From: Candidatus Peregrinibacteria bacterium
Lineage (GTDB): Bacteria; Patescibacteriota; Gracilibacteria; UBA1369
NCBI GenBank assembly: GCA_003153355.1
Contig: PLYH01000001.1
Span: 376,955-440,954, forward strand
Direction of reading: 5' to 3'
Length of the DNA stretch: 64,000 nt
In this document: positions 8,349 to 17,275 of the stretch, one piece after another
Layout: the number at the start of each line of letters is the position of its first letter
Position numbering within the stretch: position 1 is the stretch's first letter
The notes under the pieces: generated by a model
Seen by the model: the letters and a program-made list of their open reading frames with translations, nothing else
What the model was told of the DNA's origin: nothing
Database searches by the model: none
Made by a program: the position numbers and the translations under genes

Positions 8349-11300
8349 TTAACTGCAACCCGAAGTTTCTCCGCAGTCCAAACATTTATAGCAGCTGCCG
8401 TTTCTTACCATCACGGAGCCGCAGGCGGTACACATGGCCGCGTCTTCGTTGTTCAACTGAAGAGCTTTGTCTTTTTGCATCTTGGCAAAAGCCTCCATGG
8501 AAAGATTCGAAGCATCAATCATCACCGCAACCTTTTCAACTTCAGTAACTTTGGTTTCAGTAACCAAAGTAATTTTCGGCGACTGGTGAATACGGTCCAT
8601 CATGTCAGGAGCGCTGATTTCGGCGTTGAGAACAGCGGTTGCCGGAGTTTCCACCGGAACGCGCGGAAGGAACAGGTTGTTGCCTTCGTTGTACGCGCGG
8701 TCGACCAGATCGGCGTTGTGATATTTCTTGGCGGTTTCACGCGTAAGGAATTTGAGAGCAATCCAGCGGCCGATATAATCCATGATAGATTTGACCATTG
8801 GAATATCGCGGTTACCGGTCATACCTGCAGGTTCAAAACGGGAGTGTGTGAATTTGGAAACCAAAACTTCCAGAGGTACGCCGTACTGAAGATTCATGGA
8901 GATGGAAAGCGCGAGCGCATCCATAATGCCGGACAGAGTCGAACCTTCTTTACTCATCTTGATGAAGATTTCACCTGGCTGGCCGTCATCGTAAAGACCC
9001 ACGGTGATATAGCCTTCATGGCCGGAAATGGAAAACTTATGAGTGATGCTGTGACGTTCCGAAGGCAATTTACGGCGCATCGGACGTTCAACGATCCTTT
9101 CAACAATCTGACTCACGCGCTGAGCATCAATGGTTTCATCCGCATTCTCCATATCGTCAAAACTGAAGAGATCGGCATAAAGACCATCAACGTTGCCGGT
9201 GTTCAGCGGCTGGCTGAGTTTGGAACTGTCGCGGTAGATGGCGTTACATTTAAGCATCAATTCCCAGCTTTCCATATACGCGCGCTGGATATCGCCAACC
9301 GTACAATCTTCAGGCATGTTCACGGTCTTGGAAATCGAACCGCTGATAAACGGCTGGGCAGCAGCCATTTGACGGAGATGACCGACATACGGAATAAACC
9401 GTTTGCCTTTCTTACCGCATTTATTGGCACAATCAAACACCGGATAATGTTCAATTTTCAGATACGGAGCACCTTCAATCGTCATCGTTCCGCAAACATA
9501 CTCATTGGAGGCATCAATCTGATCTTTATTGAAACCAAGTGCGGACAGCATGTCAAAGTTCATGTCGTTCATTTCGTTTTCACCCAGACCAAGCACACTG
9601 CGGCAGAAATCATCGCCCAGAGTAAAGCGGTTAAACGCAAACTTGAGTTCAAACACTCCGGAGAGCTGGATTTCAATCGCAGCGAGCTCTTTGTCCGTAA
9701 AGCCTTTGGCGCGCAGACTGTCGGGGTTGATGTGAGGACAGCCGTTGAGTGAAGCATGGCCGCGAGCATAGTTGATGATGTCGTCGATCTGTTTTTCGTC
9801 GTAGCCTAAAGTTTCAAGGGCAGGCTTGAGAGACTGGTTCACGATCTTGAAATAACCTCCACCCACGAGTTTCTTAAATTTAACGAGCGCAAAGTCCGGT
9901 TCAATGCCGGTGGTGTCGCAGTCCATTAACAGCCCGATGGTTCCGGTCGGAGCGATCACGGTCACTTGCGCGTTGCGGAAGCCGTAATCCTTTCCCCAGT
10001 CCAAAGCCATATCCCAGGCCTGGCGTGCGGCATCCAAAAGATATTCAGGGCAGTACGCGGAATTAATACCCTGCGGTTTGGCAGTCAAACCTTCGTATTC
10101 ATCTTTGCTGCCATTGTATGAAGCGCGGCGGTGATTGCGGATGACACGGAGCATATGTTCCTTATTTTTTTCGTACTTCGCGAACGGACCCAGAACTTTC
10201 GACATCTCTGCGGACGTTGCATAAGATTCACCGCACAAAATGGAGGTGATTGCGCCGGTGATGGCGTAAGCTTCCTCGGAAGTATAAGGAATACCCATAC
10301 GCATGAGCACAGTGCCGATGTTGGCATAGCCAAGACCCAACGTGCGGAAATCATAACTGAGCTGGGCAATCTCTTTTGAAGGGAACTGCGCCATCAGTAC
10401 TGAAATTTCCAGAACCACGGTCCACAAACGGGCTGCATGGCGGAAAGCATCAACGTCAAAAGCTTTCGTCTCCTGATTATAAAACTTGATGAGATTGAGC
10501 GAAGCCAGATTGCAGGCCGTGTCATCAAGGAACATATATTCCGAGCACGGATTGCTGGCGTTAATGCGGCCGTCTTCCGGACAGGTGTGCCACTCATTGA
10601 TAGTGGTATCGTACTGGATGCCTGGATCAGCGCAGGACCATGCTGCAAAAGCAATTTTGTTCCAGAGCTTGTTCGCAGGAATACTTTTATAAACTTTGCC
10701 GTCTTTGCGGTTCTTGAGATCCCAGTTGGTATCTTTTTTCACCGCTTCAACGAAATCGTTGGGAACGCGGATCGAGTTGTTGGAGTTCTGCCCGCCGACG
10801 GTTAAATAAGCTTCGGAACGGAAATCCGTATCGTAGCGGCGGAAACTGAACTCTTCGGCCTTCATGCCGTCCTGGATGAGCATGAGGGTTCTCTTCACAT
10901 AGTTCAAAGGAACATGGTTCTGGTTGGCCTTATAAATTTTCTGTTTGAGCGCAGGATTTTTTTCAGGATCCAATCCCCCTTCGCATGCGCAATCAACGAT
11001 CGCTTTAAGATTTTCATAGCAGATGTGGGAACCGGCATGGAGCGCAGCCACTTTCTGCTCCTCGATATATTTCCAGTCAATGAACTCTTCGATTTCCGGA
11101 TGGTCCATGTCCAGACAGACCATCTTGGCCGCGCGGCGAGTAGTGCCGCCGGACTTGATCGCGCCTGCGGCGCGGTCCAATACCGCCAAAAAGCTCATAA
11201 GACCTGAAGATTTCCCGCCTCCCGACAAATTCTCGTTCGCACCGCGCAAACGTGAAAAGTTCGTTCCGGTTCCAGAGCCGTATTTAAACAAACGGGCTTC

Positions 11301-11981
11301 GCGGGTGACCAAATCAAAAATACCGCCTTCATTCACAAGATCATCGCTCACGGCCTGAATAAAACAGGCATGCGGCTGCGGACGGGTATAGGCATCTTTG
11401 GATTTGGAAAGTTTTCCGGTGTCCGGGTCTACATAATAGTGTCCCTGGGCATCGCCGGTAATCCCGTAAGAATGAGCAAGCCCGGTGTTGAACCATTGAG
11501 GACTGTTTGGAGCAGCCATCTGGCCCGTCAGCATATATTTCATCTCATCTTCAAAAGCGTCGGCATCTTCTTCAGTTTCAAAATAGCCGTTTTTCTCTCC
11601 CCAGTGTCTCCAGGTGGAAGCCAGACGGCCGATAACCATTTTCACGGAAGTTTCTGCACCAGTCATAACATTCCCCTCTTTATCCTTTAAAAGTTTGCCG
11701 TGCTTGTCGCGTTGAGGCACTCCCTTTTTGCGGCAATATTTCTGCGCCAAAATATCCGTCGCAACCTGGGACCAGGCCTTTGGAACTTCAACGTCTTTCA
11801 TTTCAAACACCACCGATCCGTCCGGATTGGAAATGCGTGAAGTGCGAAGTTCATACTCAAAATAAGAAAAAGGATCTTTGCCTTTTTCCGTAAATAACCG
11901 TTGGATTTTAAGACCTTTCGCTGTTCGGTCTTTGAGGGAAGTCGGGTGGTGCCCGGCTTTGGGACGAGACGCAGTCGCCAT
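8349..11981 (-). CDS. nrdJ: Adenosylcobalamin-dependent ribonucleoside-diphosphate reductase (class II)
   Basis: 1210 residues. It reduces ribonucleotides to deoxyribonucleotides using adenosylcobalamin as radical source. Visible signatures: RGANENLSGGGKSSGLMSFL and SGGTTRRAAKMV in the substrate/phosphate region, NPCSEYMF and LNLIKFYN in the alpha/beta-barrel core, and APTGTIGLLMDCDTTGIEPD further on. A C-terminal cysteine cluster (CTACGS, CYKCLDCGETSGCS) matches the zinc-ribbon-like redox tail that re-reduces the active-site disulfide. No class I (nrdAB) or class III genes are in the window. The 410-base upstream gap contains two NrdR-like boxes. I do not see a cobalamin riboswitch there. 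Start codon ATG at 11981. Confidence 0.97.
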   Translation of the reverse strand: MATASRPKAGHHPTSLKDRTAKGLKIQRLFTEKGKDPFSYFEYELRTSRISNPDGSVVFEMKDVEVPKAWSQVATDILAQKYCRKKGVPQRDKHGKLLKDKEGNVMTGAETSVKMVIGRLASTWRHWGEKNGYFETEEDADAFEDEMKYMLTGQMAAPNSPQWFNTGLAHSYGITGDAQGHYYVDPDTGKLSKSKDAYTRPQPHACFIQAVSDDLVNEGGIFDLVTREARLFKYGSGTGTNFSRLRGANENLSGGGKSSGLMSFLAVLDRAAGAIKSGGTTRRAAKMVCLDMDHPEIEEFIDWKYIEEQKVAALHAGSHICYENLKAIVDCACEGGLDPEKNPALKQKIYKANQNHVPLNYVKRTLMLIQDGMKAEEFSFRRYDTDFRSEAYLTVGGQNSNNSIRVPNDFVEAVKKDTNWDLKNRKDGKVYKSIPANKLWNKIAFAAWSCADPGIQYDTTINEWHTCPEDGRINASNPCSEYMFLDDTACNLASLNLIKFYNQETKAFDVDAFRHAARLWTVVLEISVLMAQFPSKEIAQLSYDFRTLGLGYANIGTVLMRMGIPYTSEEAYAITGAITSILCGESYATSAEMSKVLGPFAKYEKNKEHMLRVIRNHRRASYNGSKDEYEGLTAKPQGINSAYCPEYLLDAARQAWDMALDWGKDYGFRNAQVTVIAPTGTIGLLMDCDTTGIEPDFALVKFKKLVGGGYFKIVNQSLKPALETLGYDEKQIDDIINYARGHASLNGCPHINPDSLRAKGFTDKELAAIEIQLSGVFELKFAFNRFTLGDDFCRSVLGLGENEMNDMNFDMLSALGFNKDQIDASNEYVCGTMTIEGAPYLKIEHYPVFDCANKCGKKGKRFIPYVGHLRQMAAAQPFISGSISKTVNMPEDCTVGDIQRAYMESWELMLKCNAIYRDSSKLSQPLNTGNVDGLYADLFSFDDMENADETIDAQRVSQIVERIVERPMRRKLPSERHSITHKFSISGHEGYITVGLYDDGQPGEIFIKMSKEGSTLSGIMDALALSISMNLQYGVPLEVLVSKFTHSRFEPAGMTGNRDIPMVKSIMDYIGRWIALKFLTRETAKKYHNADLVDRAYNEGNNLFLPRVPVETPATAVLNAEISAPDMMDRIHQSPKITLVTETKVTEVEKVAVMIDASNLSMEAFAKMQKDKALQLNNEDAAMCTACGSVMVRNGSCYKCLDCGETSGCS

Positions 11982-12029
11982 AAGGAGAAAATTAAAAGGG
12001 TAAGGAAATTCGCATATATATAGGACTCA

Positions 12030-12089
12030 AACCGAGCGCACGGCGCGAGGGCGTAAGCGTGTGGCTTTGCCACCGCTGAAGCGTACAAA
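12030..12089. repeat. GC-rich dispersed repeat, copy 1 (long form)
   Basis: Runs from AAACCGAGCGCACGGCGCG to GAAGCGTACAAA. Compared with copy 2 at 36606-36641 it shares both ends but carries about 24 extra bases, including a GTGGC-TTT-GCCAC-type hairpin. Both copies lie in the leader region of minus-strand genes. Confidence 0.55.
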
Positions 12090-12149
12090 AAGAGAGCTAA
12101 GGTGTGCCCCTCTTCCGTCAAAAAGAAGAGCAAAAAGAACAGCAGGGAC

Positions 12150-12197
12150 ACACAATATATTGGTGCCCTAGAAGAAAACACCTACTATATATATGAA
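12150..12197 (-). promoter_or_regulatory. Tandem NrdR boxes controlling nrdJ
   Basis: Box 1 (12150-12165) ACACAATATATTGGTG matches 13 of 16 positions of the NrdR consensus acaCwAtATaTwGtgt. Box 2 (12182-12197) is weaker, with core CTATATATAT. The box centres are 32 bp apart, which is the three-helical-turn spacing typical of NrdR operator pairs. They lie about 170-215 bp upstream of the nrdJ start. No nrdR gene is in the window. Confidence 0.6.
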
Positions 12198-12391
12198 AAA
12201 GCATCCCTAACGATAGTCCCATCGTCCCCACCCCGTCAAGCATAGAAATTTAAAAATCCTTTCTATTCCAAAGACTTTATTACGTTATATACAAAAGGAA
12301 AATTCACAGAATAAAACACCCCGTGGAGCAAGAGGTCTTCATCAAAATTTATTGCAAAAATGAAAAGCAAAATGCTAAGGTGAAAAATTTT

Positions 12392-13408
12392 TCAATCAAA
12401 CGAAAATCCCAAAAGATCCAAAATATACTTCCCGACATTCCTGTTCTCACCTTCAAACGGAAAATTATGGAAATAAAGGACCGGATTATAGTTGAGTTCA
12501 ATAATCGCATGATTGCGCGCTGTCGGAGCTTTTTCAAATTCACCGCTGATGATATCGACGCCGCAAATCTTGGCGTCAACAGCCGCCGTAGCGTCTTCCG
12601 CAAGCCGTTTATAATCTTGATGGACAACATCGGTAAAATCGACGCTGTCGCCGCCGGTGCTGATATTGGAGTTGTTTCTCAAAAAAATCTGGTGGCCTTT
12701 TTGAAGCACGGTCTCCGGGTACAGTTTTTGTCCGCGTAAAATCTCCAGTTCAATCTCATTGATTTCAATATTTTCGAGCGGAGTTTTATGGCCTTTGCCG
12801 CGCAAAGGACTGTCATTTTTTTCGTTCACCAGCTGGCGGATGGTATGTTCGCCGTCGCCGGTAACGTTCGCGGGAATACGCTGGATCACGGCCACGCACT
12901 TTCCGTCGATGACCAGAAAACGGCATTCGGTTCCCGGAATAAACTCTTCGATCAAAATCGAAGAATCGTTGCTGAAGGCGATTGTTAAAGCACGCACCAG
13001 ATCCGCTTCGTTAAACCCTTCCTTAAGCACAGAAATGCCGATGCCGTAATTGGTCGTGTTTGGCTTTACGACGTAACTTTTTCCCTTACTTACAAATTTC
13101 GGCGCATCGGCCAGTGCGTCATGATAGTTCTCATAATGTTTACCGCTCGGAACATGCAGATCATGCTCCTTCAAAAAAATCTTCGTCACGATCTTGTTTC
13201 CCAGAATAGTACTCGTCAGATAACTGTCGCGCGAAGTTTTGGTCGCGGACTCGACGTATTCAATATGTTTTCCTTTTTTTAAACGCAAAAACTGGCTGTG
13301 TTCATCCAGAACCTCAATCGTCACGCCGCGTTTGATGGCTTCGGCAATAATAACCTGGGTGGAAAGTTCCATCCGTTCATACCCGGGAGTCTGGAAAGGC
13401 AAAGGCAT
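12392..13408 (-). CDS. ATP-grasp ligase resembling the GshF C-terminal (glutathione synthetase) domain
   Basis: 338 residues. It has the cyanophycin-synthetase/GshF type of ATP-grasp fold. Visible elements: KSYVVKPNTTNYGIGI (ATP-grasp lysine and glycine-rich loop, about 110-125), ILIEEFIPGTECRFLVIDG (strand with Glu pair), and a metal-binding end near ICGVDIIS and AIIELNYNP. It begins 3 bases after the gshA stop codon, so the two are translationally coupled. In bifunctional GshF enzymes the same two domains are fused in this order; here they are separate genes. The expected reaction is gamma-Glu-Cys + Gly + ATP to glutathione. A ligase for another amino acid is possible, since the family is broad. 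Confidence 0.82.
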   Translation of the reverse strand: MPLPFQTPGYERMELSTQVIIAEAIKRGVTIEVLDEHSQFLRLKKGKHIEYVESATKTSRDSYLTSTILGNKIVTKIFLKEHDLHVPSGKHYENYHDALADAPKFVSKGKSYVVKPNTTNYGIGISVLKEGFNEADLVRALTIAFSNDSSILIEEFIPGTECRFLVIDGKCVAVIQRIPANVTGDGEHTIRQLVNEKNDSPLRGKGHKTPLENIEINEIELEILRGQKLYPETVLQKGHQIFLRNNSNISTGGDSVDFTDVVHQDYKRLAEDATAAVDAKICGVDIISGEFEKAPTARNHAIIELNYNPVLYFHNFPFEGENRNVGKYILDLLGFSFD

Positions 13409-13411
13409 AGT

Positions 13412-14842
13412 TTAACGTTTACGTTTTGAATATTTTTGAGCGAACTTCAGTCCGTAGGCAAGAAAATCCTTGTTCTGTTTCTCCATTTCACGCACGACGC
13501 GGAAGGCCGGAAGATTTTCGGGATGATCGACGGCTTCCGTGAAATATTGTAACACCGGACCGTATTTTGGTTTATTGAAAACCTGATCCATGCGGTCAGC
13601 CACAGGTTTTAAGGCTGACAAAAGCTCTTTCGCCCAGTCGGTCATCAGCACGCTTTTTCCGTCGGGCAGGTCACGGTGAAGATAAAGGCCGGGATTTCTT
13701 CCAAAAAGCGCCACATCCTGCTGGTTCATCGTACCCATATCTAAAACGGCATCATCAACGGGCTGGCTCGGCGTCAGCAGACAATAAAGCAGAAACATGT
13801 GGGCAAAATAGAGCTGTCGTGCGCTCACTCCGTTATATTCAAAAGGGTTCACGTCAAAAATGCGGACTTCAAAATACTGCACGCCGTCTTTCGCCAGAGC
13901 TTTTACCAGATCGTCATAAGGCTTTGGCGGTTTCACGCGGACCGAAAAATAATATTCATTGCCCATCTGCAAAATATGGTCGTTGAGCTGGACGCGGATG
14001 CCTTGATCCTCCACTCCCAGATCCGTATAAGGCGAATGCACGTTGTCGACAGCAAATTGCAGATCCGCAAGATGCTGATGGAAACTGTTATAAGTGATGG
14101 GCAGTTTTGCGGGATTGGAATATCCGCAACGGCTTGAGCGCAAAGAAATAGTATGATCTTTATCCTTTGCCATCAGGCGGCATTTGTAGGTTTCGTCTTT
14201 ATAAGGAGAAGCGCCGAACAGATAAACCAGCAGCCAGCGCCAGCGGATGAAATTCCTGACCAGATTCATCGAAACTTCATTGATGAAATCCTGGCGGTCC
14301 ATTTTCTTGCCACGCACCGCGCCGTACCTGGAATAGAGCAGATCCCAGAACTCATTGCTGAAAGACATGTTGTAATGCACCCCGCAGATCGTCTGCATAT
14401 ATTTGCCATAGCGCAAAGCCAGGCCGCGGCGGTAAATCTCCTTCTGCAGACCTTCGGGAGAATCGCCGTAATGCGCGATTGGAATATCTTTTTCCGACGG
14501 CAATTTTGCAGGCATGCTCATGGGCCACAAATATTCATGATCCAGCCGCTCATAAGTAAAATCATGAAGCTTCGTGAGAAACTTCAATGAGTCTTCAATT
14601 TTTTCAAAAGGAGGAGTGATGAACTCCGGCTGGCTTTCCGAAAAATCCGTCGTGATGTACGGATCAGTCAGTTTGTCGCCAAGCGCCTTGGGATGAGGCG
14701 TCATGGCCAGATTCCCTTTTTCATCCACGCGCAACGACTCTTTTTCCAGACCGTGCAAAGCTTTCACCAGAAGATTTTCTTTTCCGCGGAACAAAGAAAA
14801 AATATCTTGGAGCTTCCACGGAATAACAAATTGATCAGGCAT
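13412..14842 (-). CDS. gshA: Glutamate-cysteine ligase (GshA type I)
   Basis: 476 residues. It joins glutamate and cysteine to gamma-glutamylcysteine with ATP, the first step of glutathione synthesis. Family signatures: GLEKESLRV near the N-terminus, TDPYITTDFSESQPEFITPP (metal- and glutamate-binding region, about 57-76), ICGVHYNMSFSNEFW, and SLRSSRCGYSN. The length is near that of stand-alone GshA (about 500-520) rather than the ~750 of GshF. Fourth gene of a tight five-gene operon behind GST and an ABC exporter; 14 bp separate it from the permease gene. Confident as a GCS family member. The product might be used as gamma-glutamylcysteine itself. Confidence 0.93.
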   Translation of the reverse strand: MPDQFVIPWKLQDIFSLFRGKENLLVKALHGLEKESLRVDEKGNLAMTPHPKALGDKLTDPYITTDFSESQPEFITPPFEKIEDSLKFLTKLHDFTYERLDHEYLWPMSMPAKLPSEKDIPIAHYGDSPEGLQKEIYRRGLALRYGKYMQTICGVHYNMSFSNEFWDLLYSRYGAVRGKKMDRQDFINEVSMNLVRNFIRWRWLLVYLFGASPYKDETYKCRLMAKDKDHTISLRSSRCGYSNPAKLPITYNSFHQHLADLQFAVDNVHSPYTDLGVEDQGIRVQLNDHILQMGNEYYFSVRVKPPKPYDDLVKALAKDGVQYFEVRIFDVNPFEYNGVSARQLYFAHMFLLYCLLTPSQPVDDAVLDMGTMNQQDVALFGRNPGLYLHRDLPDGKSVLMTDWAKELLSALKPVADRMDQVFNKPKYGPVLQYFTEAVDHPENLPAFRVVREMEKQNKDFLAYGLKFAQKYSKRKR

Positions 14843-14856
14843 AAAGCGAGAAAAAA

Positions 14857-15630
14857 CTAACTCTTAAGACCGGTGCCTTTTTGTAAAAGATACACGGCAG
14901 CAAAAGCAAGAATGAACGTAAATGCCGCAAGCATGACGATGCTGAAACTCACGTTAATATCCGAAACTCCGAAAAAGCCGTAACGGAAGCCGTCAACCAT
15001 ATACAAAATCGGATTGAATTTGGTGAGTGTCTGCCAAAGCGGCGGCAGGTCGTTAATGGAATAAAAAACTCCTCCGAAATACGTTAAAGGCGTCAGCACG
15101 AAGGTAGGGAAAATACTGACGTCATCAAACTTCGTGGCAAAAATACCGTTGATCAAGCCGCCCAAAGAAAACACCACGGCGGTCAGGAAAACAAACAGCG
15201 CCACGATCCAGCCGTTATAAATCACCGGATGCGTAAATAAAGCGGAAATAGCAAATACGATAGCGCCGACCAGAATGCCGCGCGCCACGCCGCCCATGAT
15301 ATAACCCGCAATAATGACATAATTCGGCGTAGGCGAAACCAGCAGTTCTTCGATATTTTTCTGGAATTTTGAACCGAAAAAAGAACTGACCACATTGGTA
15401 AAAGAACTCGTGATCACGGCCATCATCACCAACCCCGGAACAATGAAAGCCATATAAGGAATGCCATTAATGCTTTTCACCTGCGAACCGATGTACGCGC
15501 CAAAAATAATGAAATAGAGCGACTGGTTAATAACCGGAGGAAGCAACGTCTGGCTCCAGATGCGCATAAATCTTACGATCTCTTTGCGGAGAATGGTGTA
15601 AAAAGCTATCCAGGTATCGTGTGCGTTCAT
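14857..15630 (-). CDS. ABC-2 type transporter, permease subunit
   Basis: 257 residues with six predicted membrane helices and the ABC-2 arrangement of NodJ/DrrB-like exporters (N-terminal RKEIVRFMRIWSQTLLPPVI; middle SSFTNVVSSFFGSKFQKNIE; later LTPLTYFGGVFYSINDLP). These permeases export drugs, polysaccharides or small molecules. The ATPase gene lies 6 bp upstream and gshA 14 bp downstream. The operon context suggests a thiol, a conjugate or a toxic electrophile adduct as cargo; that is inference. Confidence 0.9.
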   Translation of the reverse strand: MNAHDTWIAFYTILRKEIVRFMRIWSQTLLPPVINQSLYFIIFGAYIGSQVKSINGIPYMAFIVPGLVMMAVITSSFTNVVSSFFGSKFQKNIEELLVSPTPNYVIIAGYIMGGVARGILVGAIVFAISALFTHPVIYNGWIVALFVFLTAVVFSLGGLINGIFATKFDDVSIFPTFVLTPLTYFGGVFYSINDLPPLWQTLTKFNPILYMVDGFRYGFFGVSDINVSFSIVMLAAFTFILAFAAVYLLQKGTGLKS

Positions 15631-15636
15631 AGGGAT

Positions 15637-16545
15637 TTATTTATTCTGAAGAATATTCAAAAAAAGCTGTTCCAGACGGTTGCCCTTTGGTCGGACATCC
15701 AAAACCACGTAGCCGTTTTCATGAAACTCATGAATGAGCAGCGACATGGTCTGATCCTTATGCAGATCAACTTCCAGGGTTGCATCGTCAATGACCCGGA
15801 CATCAAAACCTTTTACCGGTTTGCGGCCTTTGGAGGTTTCGACCGTAAGAATGTACGTTTGTTTTTCAAGAGAACGGATCAGATTCTTCACACTGTCGTT
15901 CCGGACAATTTCACCTTCCTTAATGATCGCGACGTCACGGCAAAGTTCCTCCGCTTCTTCAAGATAGTGCGTCGTCAAAAAAATGGTCGTGCCGTTAGCA
16001 TTAAGATTATTCAGATATTTCCACATGCCGTGGCGTAGTTCAACATCCACGCCCGCAGTCGGCTCATCCAGAAACAAAAGCTTCGGATGGTGAATAAGCG
16101 CGCGCGCGATCATCAGGCGGCGCTTCATGCCGCCGGAAAGGGTTCGCGCGGTTTGGTCTTTCTTACTCCACAGGTCCAAAGCGTTCAAAATTTCCTCAGC
16201 GCGGTCCATCGCAACGGAGCGCGGCACTCCAAAATATCCGCCCTGCGCCACAATGATATCAATAACTTTTTCCCAGATGCTGAAATTAAATTCCTGGGGG
16301 ACGACGCCCACTTCTTTTTTAGCTTTATTGAGGTCTTTATCAAGATCATAACCGAAAATTTCAGCCTTGCCGCTCGTTTTTTTTACCAGGCTCGTCATGA
16401 TGCCGATGATCGTGGTTTTTCCGGCTCCATTGGCGCCGAGAAGGCCGAAAAAATCTCCGGATTTCACCCGGAGATCAACGCCTTTCAATGCCCGCGTGCC
16501 GGTAGCGTAGGTTTTCGTCAGATTCTGTATGTTCAGCGCGTCCAT
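15637..16545 (-). CDS. ABC transporter ATP-binding protein (DrrA/NodI-like)
   Basis: 302 residues. Walker A GANGAGKT (about 37-44), Q-loop VVPQEF, signature LSGGMKRRL, Walker B LLFLDEPTAGVD and the switch histidine in TTHYLEEAEEL are all present, so it should be active. The C-terminal ~80 residues are the extra domain seen in DrrA-like exporters. It pairs with the permease 6 bp downstream. Confidence 0.93.
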   Translation of the reverse strand: MDALNIQNLTKTYATGTRALKGVDLRVKSGDFFGLLGANGAGKTTIIGIMTSLVKKTSGKAEIFGYDLDKDLNKAKKEVGVVPQEFNFSIWEKVIDIIVAQGGYFGVPRSVAMDRAEEILNALDLWSKKDQTARTLSGGMKRRLMIARALIHHPKLLFLDEPTAGVDVELRHGMWKYLNNLNANGTTIFLTTHYLEEAEELCRDVAIIKEGEIVRNDSVKNLIRSLEKQTYILTVETSKGRKPVKGFDVRVIDDATLEVDLHKDQTMSLLIHEFHENGYVVLDVRPKGNRLEQLFLNILQNK

Positions 16546-16564
16546 ACTGCGGATTCAAAAATAA

Positions 16565-17176
16565 TTAAGCTTTCGGTTCTTCTTTGGCAGCCTTGAATGC
16601 CGGACGGGCGAACATTGCGTTCATCCAGACTTCTACATTCGTATAAGGGCTCATATCATAATCATTGCTGCCATTATACGTGAGAACTGCAGCGACATTA
16701 ATATCGGCAAGCGTAAGTTTTTCACCGACCAGAAAACTTTTTCCTTCAAGCGCTTTATCCAGAACCGGCATAAAACGATCGAGACCACTTTTGGCTTCAG
16801 CCATGACCTTTTCGTCTTTCGCGCCCGTCCAGCGGTAACTGATGAGCTGGGTCAAAAAACGGTGGAGATTGACGCCGGACCATACGCTCCATTGCATAAC
16901 CAGAGCCTTTTCCTGCGGATTCGCCCCGGTTAATTCCGGCTGGAATTTCTCAGCTATGTAGTCGTTGATGGCCAAAGATTCAAACAAAGCAAAATTCCCG
17001 TCCATAAAGGCCGGAACCTGACCGTTCGGATTGATCTTCAAAAAATCCTCCTTTTTATGTTCGCCTTCTTTCATGTTTAAAGAAACACTTTCATATTGAA
17101 CGCCGGCCTCGGCCAAAGCCCAATGGCAGCGAAGCGAAGTTCCCATGCGGCCTCCGTAAAGTTTCAAAACATCCAT
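16565..17176 (-). CDS. Glutathione S-transferase family protein
   Basis: 203 residues, normal cytosolic GST length. Thioredoxin-fold N-terminal domain: MDVLKLYGGRMGTSLRCHWA, with a Ser near position 14 at the usual activating site. NPNGQVPAFMDG carries the cis-proline, and LFESLAINDYI carries the Glu-Ser pair that holds the gamma-glutamyl group. The C-terminal domain is all-helical with GEKLTLADINVA, the standard GST C-motif. It is the first gene of the operon that includes an exporter and gshA, so substrate and cosubstrate supply are encoded together. A TTGTAT-17-TAAAAT promoter precedes it. Confidence 0.92.
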   Translation of the reverse strand: MDVLKLYGGRMGTSLRCHWALAEAGVQYESVSLNMKEGEHKKEDFLKINPNGQVPAFMDGNFALFESLAINDYIAEKFQPELTGANPQEKALVMQWSVWSGVNLHRFLTQLISYRWTGAKDEKVMAEAKSGLDRFMPVLDKALEGKSFLVGEKLTLADINVAAVLTYNGSNDYDMSPYTNVEVWMNAMFARPAFKAAKEEPKA

Positions 17177-17209
17177 AAATTTTCTATTAAATGATAGAAG
17201 CGGATTTTA

Positions 17210-17238
17210 ATTTTAATCTACGGCATACAAAAATACAA
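17210..17238 (-). promoter_or_regulatory. Probable promoter of the GST-ABC-gshA operon
   Basis: Minus strand: TTGTAT (17233-17238), 17-base spacer, TAAAAT (17210-17215). A short inverted repeat TCTAT-TAAATG-ATAGA lies between it and the GST start and could affect the leader. Confidence 0.45.
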
Positions 17239-17275
17239 GTACATACAAAAAGGAAAGTCAGTATGAATAAAGATA

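Larger units (their letters stand above)
11982..12391. other. 410-base intergenic leader upstream of nrdJ
   Basis: No convincing gene. From nrdJ outwards it holds a GC-rich repeat with a small hairpin (12030-12089), then tandem NrdR-type operators (12150-12197), then AT-rich sequence before the end of the ATP-grasp gene. A frame of 127 codons (11798-12181, minus) crosses the operator and overlaps the nrdJ start. It has no recognisable content and is judged fortuitous. Confidence 0.5.

Noticed and set aside
8475..9752. 425-codon plus-strand frame inside nrdJ
   Set aside because: It is antisense to the well-supported nrdJ; such long antisense frames arise from the codon bias of this genome.
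11798..12181. 127-codon minus-strand frame upstream of nrdJ
   Set aside because: It overlaps the nrdJ start and covers the operator and a GC-rich repeat; the translation has no domain and unusual composition.
11982..12391. Cobalamin riboswitch upstream of nrdJ
   Set aside because: I could not find the conserved B12-box or the multi-helix layout in this leader. The NrdR boxes explain regulation better.
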